Shown here in pieces: positions 24,351 to 35,170 of a stretch of DNA of 64,000 bases (the first letter of the stretch is position 1; every line of letters begins with the position of its first letter). The notes under the pieces were generated by a model. The model ran no database searches. It worked only from the letters and a program-made list of their open reading frames with translations, and was not told the origin of the DNA. Source of the stretch: Apostichopus japonicus (Eukaryota; Echinodermata; Holothuroidea; Aspidochirotida; Stichopodidae); contig NC_092570.1 in NCBI RefSeq assembly GCF_037975245.1, forward strand, positions 4,124,001 to 4,188,000, given 5' to 3'. The translations under genes and the position numbers were made by a program.

Positions 24351-27300
24351 TAATATATATATATACATATATAAATTTATTTATTTCTTAAGGAAGATTT
24401 TGCTAAAAGACAACCAGATATTTTTGAAGTCATTATGCATCACCATTTCACACTTTTAACGATTACAACTTTAATAATCAACTTCCTTTAATAAATTTTA
24501 TCTTTTTATAAAGTAGAAAAGATAAATGGTTTTCAAGGTTTTACTGAAGCCCGAGACTCTCGAACCGTTTTACTCCAATTTGTCCCGGAAACACCCAACC
24601 GGTTCGTTTAAACACGTGCCGGCTTTCTGATATCATTTAACAAGTTAACATTGGCCAAAAAAAAAAAGCGGCCGATACAGAACAGCGAGGCAGACACTGG
24701 TGGTTTGTACAGCTTACACCAGACGCGCGTTGCCAATTAAGTCATGGCGCTTGACGAATCATTAAGGAGAAAAAAAAACCTTAGAAACAAAACAGTAAAA
24801 GGGAGAAGAAAAGAACAGGAAAGAAGAAGCAATATTTGATTTGTCAAAGGAAGGAAAGGTGCGAAAGGAATTATGAAACAAGAATTTAAGGGAAATCTAA
24901 ATTTTGCCGACAGGGGTAGCAATTATGGAACATAGAGAGGAGAGGGAAAAAAAACTTTTAAGGAATGGCGCGGGTAAAGAGATTTCGATGAGTGTTAGCG
25001 CGGGAAAAAAATCGATATGATAATTTTAATGAGTTTACCGGCACGATACGACTAGGACTAAGTATGCCTGGTAGTATAATTCATCGATTTTGTATGTTGT
25101 TCGTAGTGAAGTAAATATTTTGCTAAATATAGGAAAAGGGGGAAAAATACGATCAAACTATGCAACGATTTTAAAGAAATCGCTACCGATACAAAACAAA
25201 ACATCTTTGATTGCATAAAAATGAACTGTCTGTCACATAAACAATTTAAGTCATTTTCCTGCCTATGCTTTGACAGTTATTATTTCAGTTATCAATCTTT
25301 AGTGATCTATGCACATGAATGTTTTCTTCTCAAATTTTTGTTACGCCCTGGAGCTTGCAAATGCACATTATATAAATTGTTTTGAACATGAAACCATCTG
25401 TTTTTCATTTAAAAAAATTATTAATGTTTTAAGATAAGAAAAGAGCGAAAGAAGACAAGTAAAAGAGTTGTCGGAATTTAGTTTGGTCTGTTTGATTAAA
25501 AAAGAATTGAAAAGTATTTTTAATTTTATATATTTACTTTTTATTTTATGGAAACCATTTTTTCTTCAGGAAATACTTTCCTGTCTTGTGCAATTCAGTA
25601 CAAAATTATGAAATTTTAAATTAAGGCTTTAATCCAGTATTATATTACCATGCATTTCTTTAGATTAGAGATACATTTTAAGTAATAATTTTATTCGAAA
25701 TTATGTTTTAAGGAGCAAATTTAATAAAACTTAAAACCGACCGCAAATTTTGTTTTTCAGAATTATACATATTCGGTAAGCTAAATTCATTTGTTTTCGT
25801 AGTTTCATTCAAGTTTAAGATTTTAAGATTTCTTCCACGACATGTGTGTTACTAATACAGGAGGAACATTCTTTATCTCGATGCTAAATATTTATATTAT
25901 CAAGTTTATAAGTCCTAAATATTAAGTAATCCAAGAACATTGATATATTTTCTGTCATTTCTTATTATTCACATGTTCTAAAATGCAATTACGATCTTAC
26001 ATCAACAATAACAACAAATTACCCAAATTTAAATAAAACGTACAATAAATAGACAAATCATATAAACTTACAAATCAATTCATCAAATATGAGAAATCAT
26101 ATTTTGACGTCATATTTAATTTAGTGCACCCGTGCAGACCGGCAAAAACCTGAAAGTTTTCATTTTGGCTTTGTTTTTGTGAAGAAACAAATTCTACTTT
26201 TAATTACAACACATTTCAATTCATTTTTCCCCCTTTACAATTAAGGAACCAACTTAAAGGCTATTTTTTTTTAAATTATTTGTCAAATATTGTTTGAGAT
26301 ATACAATCATTTCATTATTAGGGCTAACTTTTGATGTTGTAAGAAAACTATCGTGTGACTCACTTTTACCCCCAATAACGGCGAAACTGCCCGAAACTGC
26401 CCGATGACTGTGGATTAGCCATACTGTCTCTACTAATAATTATATGGAGAGACCGACTTTGCTTCCTCCAGCCAAACACCTGAGCCAGCGGATTTAGATC
26501 GAATTTTCCATCCGAAGGGATGGTAACCCTCAGGAATTATGATTTAACCAACGCTTTAAATTGTTATCAACTTGTAAGTTGATACCATTTTGCCCTAGGG
26601 GGTGTGATAGAAATGTAACCGTTTTATTTTATTTTTAGGGAAAACGGGAGGACTGCAGAGCGGCGAGTGACTCAAATGAAAAGTGAATGTTTTCACTGAT
26701 AATTTAGAATAATTTCAAAGATGGAGAAAGTGTTGCCATTTTGGGAAGCTTATTTTTTCCGAATGCATTGAAGTGAATAACAAAATGACATAACTGGAGA
26801 GAGAAAAAAATGGGTTTATTCGGAGAAATGGTAGGATGGCGTACATTTATACAAAGTTCATGATATCGAGATAATTTCTATTGTTATACTTACATATACA
26901 TATACGTGTACATACTGTTATACATATCATGTAACGTTTTATAAGATTATAATTGTTATGATATGTAATTATAGTGAAAAGTAAAGGTACAGTTGCAGTA
27001 GTTAAATTGTATTAACTGAATATGTCAACACAATTGCAAGGTATGTAACCATCCTTTGTCTGTAAAAGTGTTTGACATGCATTGTTTCTCTCTTACACCA
27101 CAGTGTAACACCACACGGCCTTTTGGCTAAGATCATGTGAAGTATCTGTTCCCTTTCGAGGCGACTTTTCCTTAAAAAAAAAAGTACCACACGGTACCTT
27201 ATCATACGCTGGTGGAGGTCTTATAATGTGTGGTTAAGTAATAGTTACGGATAACTTTAGCACGACACAGGAAGGTCTTCAGAATTATCGCGGTGAGGTG

Positions 27301-30300
27301 GAGGGGTGGGATGGGGGGCGGGTCATTTATAGGTAAAGTTACCACCTTATGGTTTTCTTATCTATAATGTATGGTAATCTACTTTTACTTGTATGTGGAA
27401 TGATGTGTGTTAAGAGGATGGGGCGTTTGATTCAGATATATTGGGTGGCCTCGTCCCCTGACGTAAATCGGAATCACGGAGTAAAAGGCTAATTTTCCGC
27501 TTTCCTGACGCTTTGATAGAGTATAGCGTTGTTCCATATATTTATTCCATTTATTCCTTAAGCGGCTGTCCATGAAACAACAGAACAGCCTGTTGTATTA
27601 TTTGAGTAATTCGGACTACCAATGTATGTTTTTGTGCGGGTCCTTGACATGGAACGCATGGAATCATCGTAACAGTCTGTGTTATTCAAATGCAAATTAA
27701 TTACAATGTTTAAATGTATTTTAAATATCTCGTTACATCCTCACGAAAGAAAAGAACGTATACAGTTTGTGCTATACAAATGCATATTCAATGTATATTT
27801 AAATATCTCGTTGCAGCCTCATGAATAAAGAAAACCTTATATACGCGTTATTCAAATAATTCTGGATAAAAGCAGTGTATCTTATAAAGATTGTGTTTCT
27901 ATTGAAAGCGGTATCCAGATCATGAGATCAGGCCTCAGATCTGAAAGCAATCCGCTAATTTAAATCGACTCTATCTGGAACAAAATAGATTTGGTCAAAG
28001 AAGAATCAATATTCCCGATCTATAAGTGGAACAATCCACCCTTCTCAACTTTCCTGCTTTTTGCTTTTTCTTTGAGGATAGAATTTCAGTTTCTGTACAA
28101 TTAAATATCGAGAGGTATATGACTGGTTTTGCTCGAAACTTCTCTCGTACTTTCCATGGATATTGAAAAGAAAGTTAATTCCCGACTCTTTGCTCTTACG
28201 CGATAACCCCCTTTTTATTTAGTGATGACGTCATTCGTTTTTTTTCTTCTTCTTCTTCTTCTTCTTCTTCTTTTTCGATTAATAGAGACATAGGCTTTCT
28301 TTTGCAACTCAGAAAACGAGCCAAAATAATTAAAGATGGATTTGTTTGCTATTTCGCCAAAACAAAGTAATTTGAGAAGGATAGATGGGAGGGATTTGTT
28401 GCCCGCGCCTGAACTCAAAACTAGTAATTTTGAAAAAAAGAAGTAATTTGCTCGAAATCCCAGTACCGAAATTTTTCGCAGTACGGGTTGAATAATATTT
28501 GTCATGGGATATTATCCATCCTTTAAAATTAGGGGACTTATGCATGTGTATTGCTTTATTGCAAAATTTAAACTTAAAAAAACACGGTCAAATTTTAATG
28601 TTTAACTTATACAACACTATAAATTTCATTTGGGGGTTTTCTTCTATTTTCCTATTTAAAGAGTTACCGACATCTGTAGGAAAATACATAAATACAATGA
28701 TTAATGTAACTTTCGATGCGAAATCATATTTAATACCGCGGTTAAAGAAATAACTCAGGTTGGAAACATGTTAGACGTATATAAAGAAATATTGAATTAT
28801 AATAAAACTGTTCGATTTTTGCTTTGCAATACGTTTCATGTATAGCTTGCGGCAAATCATTGAAAAAAAATCTGATTTATTATACAGATAAATTCTCTTT
28901 TGTTTTTGTACTGTTGTAGAGTTTTATCCTTTGATACTTTTTATTTCTGATGCCTTACAATTATTCTCAAGAAAACGTTCATTGATAATTCAGATATAAT
29001 AAACTTATGCTACTCTTAGATGAAATCACTTTTCTCGTAAGGAAAAAAAAAACAGATGTCAGGAGAATATTAATCCGATTTATAAACATAATATTCTTGG
29101 TCAAACGAAATTCTGGGAATATTGCAACCTCGCAACAGGTTTCATCAATATTTTCATGCCAAAAAAATTGCACGATTTAGTCTGAGATTATTACTAACAA
29201 AAAATAATAATAAAGAGCAAGAAAAATGGAAATCGTTATCTCTCTGACAATGAGAAACAAAATAGCCTAAGCGATAAATCTTTGTATGAAATCTCGCACA
29301 TGCTATTTTTTGCTGGAGGATGTTGTAAACAATCTTAGACATACATGAATGAGGTTAAACATAACCATAATGCTACCTTATAAAGAGCTCAGCGAATCGT
29401 GTAAACGTATTGCACGAAAAAGTGAGACATGGGGGAATGATAGAGAGAGAGAGAGAGAGATATGTGATAGCGATTTTTTTTTACTGTAGACGGAACCGTT
29501 AAACCTGGCTTTGGGGTACTCCGCAATATGGGGGGAGCTTAAGCACCTGATGATCAAAGGGATATTAAATTTCCTTAATAAACTTGCTATCTGCGGCCAA
29601 CATCACCGTAAGGAAGGGTTTAGTAAGTGAGCAATTGGAGAATACAGGCGAAATGGATCTTGTATACAGAATTGGGCGGCAACGCAACGTAACGCCCCCT
29701 TAAGCTGTGTACACCACTGGCACGTGCAACGGGCGTGTTCAATTCATTGTCTGCCCCTAATGCCCGCTTATAGCGCAATCCCGTTGTATAGCGAAAAATG
29801 TATCAAAATTTGTGACTAAACGATTTTTAATTGTTCGGAAATGCTTGCGACTAATTAGAAGTAGGACTCAGAGCTAAGGTCGGAGTTGTCATGGAAACCG
29901 CTTAATTAGTGTTTGATGGATTAAATTCGGCTTTTTTTTTATTGATTGTGAAATGTTAAGCCTATTATGAGATATTTTCAATTTGATTGAAATTGGGAAG
30001 GTGTTTAAGTTAGTTATTATACAGAAGATCAGTCACAGTAGTGACAATCGTAAACATTTATTACATTCAAAGAGCAAGCAGCAATGTTTTGCAAAACATA
30101 AACGATTAGAACAAGGGAAATATTTGTGATATCCATAGCTGAGTACTGGTCTATCTGGGACTATTATGTTCAATATCTATATCGTCTTTAAGAATAGTTC
30201 AAAGTTAATTTATGTTTCATAGGTCTTTGCTTCAATTTGCTAGTTCTTGAGCTTTCTCGACGTGTCAACAGGGATTGAATATGTTAATTTGTAGATTATA

Positions 30301-31139
30301 TAAACATTTGATTATCTACAACTTTAACGCTATATGAATAATTAATGAGATGGGAAAATTTTCAGCGTTATTTTGGTTTTGTTGAGATCTCTGACGTCAT
30401 AATTAGATAGGCGTGTCTAAGCTACGTCTTTAAGAATAATCACCCCCCCCCCCTCCACACACACATATAAAATGAGCGTTTAGTATGTAATCACCTGTTA
30501 TCAATATTTCTTTCTTTGAATGAAAGACAATTCGTCGATATCGATTCTTACAATCTCGTTACTTTTGATCATTTATTCCAACCCGGTTCGACTTTGAAGT
30601 AGCGCATGGTTGCGTTTACCACGTATAACGTTTTTACATCTGAACATATATAATATTCTTAACGTTAGGCTATTTATTAGATTACTGTCATATTCAAAGA
30701 ATGTCTAAATCCATCGACGATTATTATTTTCGTTCCGTTTCAAGTCAAATGTGAGCCTAGAGAGTTGCTATATGCTGCTAGCTAATGTACCACAAGTTAA
30801 ATTATGCAACAGCAAATATGTGAAAAAGTTCATTGAAAGACATGTTATAGTTTTACTTTAAGGGGAATAAAAAAATAAAAAAATGATAAATAATTATGAA
30901 CTCACCACTTTTGTTCATGTTTACTGCAAAACATTTCTTGAGCCTGCAATATGGACACCAGTTGCGCCTCGCTTTATCCACCAGGCAATTTCCTTTGCCA
31001 ATACAAGTGTAACGCATATTGCGTCGAATGCTACGCTTGAAAAAGCAGCTGCATCCATCGCAGCAATAAACGCCGTAATGTTTACCGTAACTTTTATCTC
31101 CGCAGACTTTACATGGTACAGGATTAGGTAATGTACGAC
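18038..31139 (-). CDS. NR2E-type orphan nuclear receptor, HR83/NR2E5-like
   Basis: A ligand-regulated or orphan transcription factor of the nucleus. Six certain exons (31139-30906, 21631-21236, 20797-20569, 19836-19677, 19295-19172, 18264-18038) join in frame through GT-AG introns. With a probable ATGG start exon at 39277-39274 the CDS is 1374 bases, 457 residues. The DNA-binding domain (about 11-76) has both C4 zinc fingers, P-box CDGCSC, the five-residue D-box spacing and the post-finger AVQEERGPR typical of NR2E receptors. A long basic then Ala/Ser-rich hinge (about 80-260) follows. The ligand-binding domain shows the signature [15 protein letters not shown] and ends with [13 protein letters not shown] and [11 protein letters not shown]. 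The combination CSCFFKRS plus RRNWCP is what I know from HR83/NR2E5 rather than tailless or PNR. The protein stops right after VEKIVE, so the AF-2 helix looks short or missing. Confidence 0.93.
18225..18822. repeat. Direct tandem duplication, ~300 bp, containing part of exon 7
   Basis: The unit at about 18225-18527 repeats at about 18528-18822. Both carry ACTCTACCGTGCTTTTCTC, GTATCTATAATACG, GGTGAAGAAGGACGATGGGG, C-runs, and the end CCCCACCTTGTTAG. The copies differ at scattered bases and in G/C-run length, so they are not an exact assembly duplication. Confidence 0.9.
18524..18567 (-). CDS. Candidate alternative terminal exon 7b (duplicated, truncating)
   Basis: This is a second copy of the exon 7 start, with an intact acceptor (actcgtattatag|AT) 303 bases upstream of the normal one. 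Spliced to exon 6 in phase it reads [14 protein letters not shown] and then TAA at 18524-18526. That would give a receptor of about 396 residues lacking LBD helices 10-12. The normal exon 7 and poly(A) signal would then be 3' UTR, so no downstream junction would trigger nonsense-mediated decay. Use in vivo is inference. Confidence 0.4.
18830..19060. other. GC-rich patch in receptor intron 6, possible MITE debris
   Basis: C-runs at about 18867-18876 and 19031-19042 flank a block with GGGCCCAGGG and GGGGCCCTAA. No clear inverted repeat or target duplication could be fixed. Confidence 0.3.
19172..19295 (-). CDS. Nuclear receptor exon 6: LBD helices 7-8
   Basis: Acceptor ctccatccag|GAA and donor AAATCAG|gtacat, phases 0 and 1. 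It encodes [16 protein letters not shown], then [20 protein letters not shown], which corresponds to the helix 7-8 region of NR2E receptors. Confidence 0.94.
19677..19836 (-). CDS. Nuclear receptor exon 5: LBD signature
   Basis: Acceptor gttccgtag|G and donor GAAAAG|gtaaga, phases 2 and 0. It encodes [20 protein letters not shown], the nuclear-receptor signature around helices 4-5, then [10 protein letters not shown] and an acidic SQIDEK end. Confidence 0.95.
20569..20797 (-). CDS. Nuclear receptor exon 4: end of hinge, LBD helix 3
   Basis: Acceptor cctctttcag|AT and donor CATTCAG|gtacgt, phases 1 and 2. It encodes [13 protein letters not shown], then [20 protein letters not shown] near the end, which fits helix 3 of an NR2E ligand-binding domain. 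Confidence 0.92.
21236..21631 (-). CDS. Nuclear receptor exon 3: T/A box and hinge
   Basis: Acceptor cactttaacag|CCGTTC and donor GGAGGAA|gtaaga bound 132 codons. It opens with [13 protein letters not shown], the conserved post-finger extension followed by a basic stretch that may act as a nuclear localisation signal. The rest ([11 protein letters not shown], then Ala/Met/His-rich segments) resembles no domain and is probably disordered hinge. Confidence 0.92.
22619..22918 (-). CDS. Small ORF, 99 codons, one predicted membrane helix (uncertain)
   Basis: It starts at a true ATG ([19 protein letters not shown]), giving one hydrophobic segment at about residues 4-24. A charged tail follows: [20 protein letters not shown], an acidic DDDDEND cluster, then [12 protein letters not shown]. 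No family is recognised. It lies in receptor intron 2 on the same strand. Its composition is more protein-like than neighbouring frames, but this length can occur by chance in AT-rich DNA. Confidence 0.2.
   Translation of the reverse strand: MYTVCFFTLCCFIIVYSIVNFVLYDNKQEIKHKLLIKWEQIDEILRTGDERLKHFFPFFDDDDENDLIARCLRADYRTRMQVTKLHGLKILSQLLLHEP
24257..24378. repeat. (CA)n/(TA)n microsatellite
   Basis: An AC run is followed by a long TA run with a few interruptions. The frames across it are meaningless. Confidence 0.95.
26340..26720. promoter_or_regulatory. Candidate intronic regulatory block
   Basis: Higher complexity and more balanced base composition than the flanks. It includes GGATTAGCC (a K50-homeodomain-type core), the duplicated CGAAACTGCC, and E-box-like CACCTG. 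There is no coding signal. This is inferred from composition only. Confidence 0.2.
29370..29960. promoter_or_regulatory. Candidate intronic regulatory block
   Basis: Unique, compositionally balanced DNA upstream of exon 3, with GCTTAATTAGTG and CTAATTAG homeodomain-type cores and GGCACGTGC (a CACGTG E-box). No frame or RNA structure is recognised. Confidence 0.25.
30906..31139 (-). CDS. Nuclear receptor exon 2: DNA-binding domain
   Basis: Acceptor tttctttccgcag|GT and donor AAAAGTG|gtgagt bound 234 bases. Zinc finger I uses CKVC and CCDGC; finger II uses TCIGKGNC and WCPYC. The recognition helix is [11 protein letters not shown]. It enters and leaves in phase 1. A weaker alternative acceptor (gaatag|TTT, exon start 31156) is in the same frame and would add SLFLSAG upstream. 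Confidence 0.96.
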
Positions 31140-31309
31140 CTGCGGAAAGAAATAAACTATTCAATCATACTCTTAAAGAGAAAAAACTTAAATAAAATGT
31201 TAAATGACAAAGTACAACTAAGTGACAAGAGAGTAACTATAACCATGGTAACGTGATAACGTGCTGCGCATGGATACATGTTAGATTCAACTCACAAGAC
31301 ATTCATTAA

Positions 31310-32155
31310 ATTATCAGAGAATGTGACGATGTTGTGTTGCGAGTGTATAAGCGTAACATTCACAGTGTAATACTTTAATTAGTTGAATAGAAAATGTGTT
31401 GATGTTGTGTTGCGAGTGTATAAGAGTAACATTCACCGTGCAATACATTAAATAATTAACTATAAAATGTGACGATGTTGTGTTGTGAGTGTATAAGAGA
31501 AACATTCTCGGTGCAATGCATTACTAAGTTGACTAGAAAATGTGATGATGTTGTGTTGCGAGTGTATAAGTGTAACATTCCCAGTGTAATACATTAATTA
31601 ATTGACTAGAAAATGTGATGATGTTGGGTTGCGAGTGTATAAAGTGTAACATTCACCGTGTAATACATTAGTTAATTGACTAGAAAATGTGATGATGTTG
31701 GGTTGCGTGTTCATGAGTGTAACATTCACCGTGCTATACATTAAATAATTGACTAGAAACTGTGATGATGCTATGTTGCGTGTGTATAAGTGTAACATTC
31801 AACGTACAATATATTAATTAATTGACTAGAAAATGTGATTATGACCGTGCAATGCATTAATAAGTTGACCAGAAAATGTGATGATGTTGTGTTGCGAGTG
31901 TATAAGTGTAACATTCACCGTGCTATACATTAATTAATTGACTAGAAAATTTGATGATGTTGGGTTGCGAGTGTATAAGTGTAGTATTTTCCGTGCAATA
32001 GATTAGTTAATTGACTAGAAAATGTGATGATGTTGTGTTGCGAGTGTATAAAGTGTAACATTCACCGTGTAATACATTAGTTAATTGACTAGAAAATGTG
32101 ACAATGTTGGGTTGCCTGTGTATAAGTGTAACATTCGCCGTGCAATGCATTCATA
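31310..32155. repeat. 73-bp minisatellite, about 12 units
   Basis: Units contain GAAAATGTGATGATGTTG, GCGAGTGTATAAGTGTAAC, ATTCACCGTGCAATACATTA and ATTGACTA. The unit near 31830 has an internal deletion. The array ends about 170 bases from the acceptor of the DNA-binding-domain exon. Minus-strand frames across it are repeat artefacts. Confidence 0.92.
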
Positions 32156-34689
32156 TATTTAAACAAGTCTACATATTACATTTGAATCAAAATTTAACTT
32201 GTATATTTATTGGTTTGTTTGCTTTCAATTGTTAGAGTTATAGGATTAAATCTGCATAGAAATATGTAAATTAAAACTATAAACGAATCCACCCATTTTT
32301 TTTTAACTTAGGTTGCAAAAGAGAAAGGACGAATGATTGATGAGAAAATTGAGTAATAAATATTAAAATATCAATTTTTTTTTCGTTCGGATGACTATAA
32401 TTAAGTACGCAAACTTTCCTCCTTTCCGGCTGGACCCAAGTAACTAAATATAAACAATTGTACGGTACATAGAAACATAATATGAAGAAGTGTCTCTTAG
32501 AACACATATAGACAAAAAAAAACAAGAGGAAAACGAAAGGGAAATGATGTAATTACGTATAGCTGGTGATAAACCTTATCAGTTCATAATGATAACAACT
32601 TTCTCATCGATTCCCAGATGCAAAATAGGCAGAGCCTATATGTACACCTGCTGTATAAGTGTTTTAAGCCTATGGGCGATCTATGTAAGTGTTGAGAGTC
32701 TGGTCCGAAAGGTATAGCGACTTCAAGAGGTTTTAAGCCTATTGGTTTGACACCGACGCAACTAGCATATGAGTGAAGTATGTATTCGTGTGGCGAGAAA
32801 ATATACATTACAAGCAAAGCAATAATATTAATAGTAATAATTATAATGACAATAATTAACAAAAAGAGACATGTGTACCCGTCTAAACTTTTCATAAATA
32901 AAGTCATAGGCTATATACTGAGAAATGCAACGTCTACTTTGAAATTTATGTCACTTTCAAACAGAATGGCAGAACGGCGGATTCACAAAGTAATCTTATT
33001 TGCGTACTAAAGAGAGCCATTTGTCTTCTAGTTTAACTTTTTCCCATATTATATTTACCAGTTATACTTGATATAGTTTTCAACACAGTGTTTACAAGAT
33101 GTTAGTGAACTAAAACAATACAATTTCAAGTTATGTTTCGTTAATTCGATGTCTTCATTTAACAGATCAGATAACTTTGTATTCAACTATATGCAGTCTC
33201 AACATATTATACGACAAATGAAATAAACCCAGAAGTCAATATCCCATAATCATGCAATCATCATAGATCTACAGATTATTTTTGATCTATCATTACATAT
33301 ATTTATTTTTTATGATACCAGAGCTAATTCAAAGCCAAATTTCAACCAAAAACCCTTGCTTACAAATTTTGTAAATATAAAAGAAATTTGTAAATATAAA
33401 ATATGGACATTTTCTCACCTGTCCATTGTTGAATATGTATTCACATCCCAAACAATTAAACTGATCATAATAGGTAATTAAAATAAAGACTTTCTCCTGG
33501 CTTGAGGTGATTAAGTATTTTTATAATTTGTTATAGCATATTGATACAGTTTTATATTTGTCCTGCATCATAGTAATTCGAGTTATCAAACATCAAGCAT
33601 TTTCTTTCTCTGATATCTTAAAAATATGTATTTCACTTCTCCATCAATTAATGTTTTATGAAATTTCATTATAGCAGTATAATCATTACCGATTCTAGGC
33701 TATAGTTTAGGTTATAATAGAGACACTTCTTCTATCATATCGATGACGATTTGATATTCGTCCTGAGATAGCAGCAAAGTTTCTCGAGATATCAAATAAT
33801 AATTTTGTTTCTCTGATATCAGAAATAGTTATGTTCCAACTGAATTTCAAACGAACAGTTAAGATTCAATGATATTTAGAGCGAAAGTTAATTACATACG
33901 GAAAATTTGGAAACCAGTGTATAGCAGTTGTGTTTGATACAAACTAATGACATTGTGAACTATAACCCATATTCTATTGTCTTTATGAGTAATTAAGATT
34001 AGATTTCGTAAATATTATTAAATGTCTTGTTAGTTTTCTGCGTGGTCTTTTATTGAATCAACTCATTACACAGTATCGATATACGATCAACAAAGCCGTC
34101 CTGGGACTTTTCTTGTAATCTACCCCTAATCTTGTAATAGAATTATAAAATCTTTACAAAGTTTCGATGAAAGTAGAGTTATTCTTATCTCAGTCGAAGT
34201 ATTACTTATGGAACGAAGTTATAAGAGTGTTGTACATACAATTTTATAGCCGAAAAGCGAAATATTGTTTAAATAAGATGTTTTGTATAGTGATTATACA
34301 AAATAAAATTGCTAAAACTTAAAAACCTTTTTACTTTAAACTTTTCCATCTTTATTTAAGGAATAAATTCAGTTCCAGAAAGCATTGCAGACATATGAGA
34401 TTAATGAATTGGAAAGAAAAGTTTTTCAAAGATTGAGTTAAAAAATATTTTTCGTAATGGATTAATGAAACGTCTAATTTTCAAAAGGTTTCTTTCTATG
34501 TTGGTTTGCTACAGCCTACACACAAGTTAACGTGCATCTGGTTAAAATATGTGCAATTAGTTTGTAATCTTCAAAGCAAAGTGTGTGACAGATGGAGTAC
34601 TTACAACAACAAAAGAACTGAGCCCTTAAACCCGTCCTCCTTTTATTTATTTTGCATCTCTCTCTTTTTCTTTTAAATCTTATTTCTGG

Positions 34690-35170
34690 ATTGCTATTAG
34701 GTTAGTCTTCCGCGTTTTTATTTAAAACACACCCACCGCTATGACATCCTTTATAATAATTAAATATATATCCCTGGTAACATTTTAATTATTCAGATTT
34801 ATGCTCATTAGTAGAAGGACGTTCAGTGTTGTGGGGTTACTAAACTCTTGTTTAGATAGACGTTTGGAAGGATTTTGTCCCCCTTTTGATTTATAATTCA
34901 GTATCTGTTCTCTATTTTCTTTAGATGAGCCCCTATGTACAAACAACCTAGATCGCTGCGGGCCTTTTCCGTGTCAGATAGATAGCGTTAATTCAGCAAA
35001 CTGTGGCTGCAACTGTTGGTCTATAGGTGGATCTTAAAACTAATCCATGCCTCATTAAACCTCGGTAAACTGTTTACATTAGTATACTTGTATTCGCTTT
35101 ATTGCGGTTTGCGACAAGTATGCAGTCCTCAAGCCTCAACGCCTAATTAAAGTCAAATTAAAAGAACTTG
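34690..35170. promoter_or_regulatory. Candidate intronic regulatory block
   Basis: Dense homeodomain-type motifs stand out against monotonous AT-rich flanks: ACTAATCCATG (TAATCC, Otx/K50 type), CTAATTAAAG and ATAATTAAAT. CCCTTTTGAT and GCTGCGGGCC are also present. No coding frame. Inferred from composition. Confidence 0.25.

Larger units (their letters stand above)
21632..30905. other. Receptor intron 2, 9.3 kb
   Basis: AT-rich, with no recognised exon of another gene. It holds a CA/TA microsatellite (24257-24378), a CTT run near 28244-28270, a GA run near 29444-29460, and complex unique blocks at about 26340-26720 and 29370-29960 that are candidates for cis-regulation. Confidence 0.6.

Noticed and set aside
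33419-33426. Alternative receptor start exon ATGGACAG|gtgaga
   Set aside because: It is out of phase with the strong exon 2 acceptor and works only with a weak acceptor that lacks a pyrimidine tract; kept only as a rival model.
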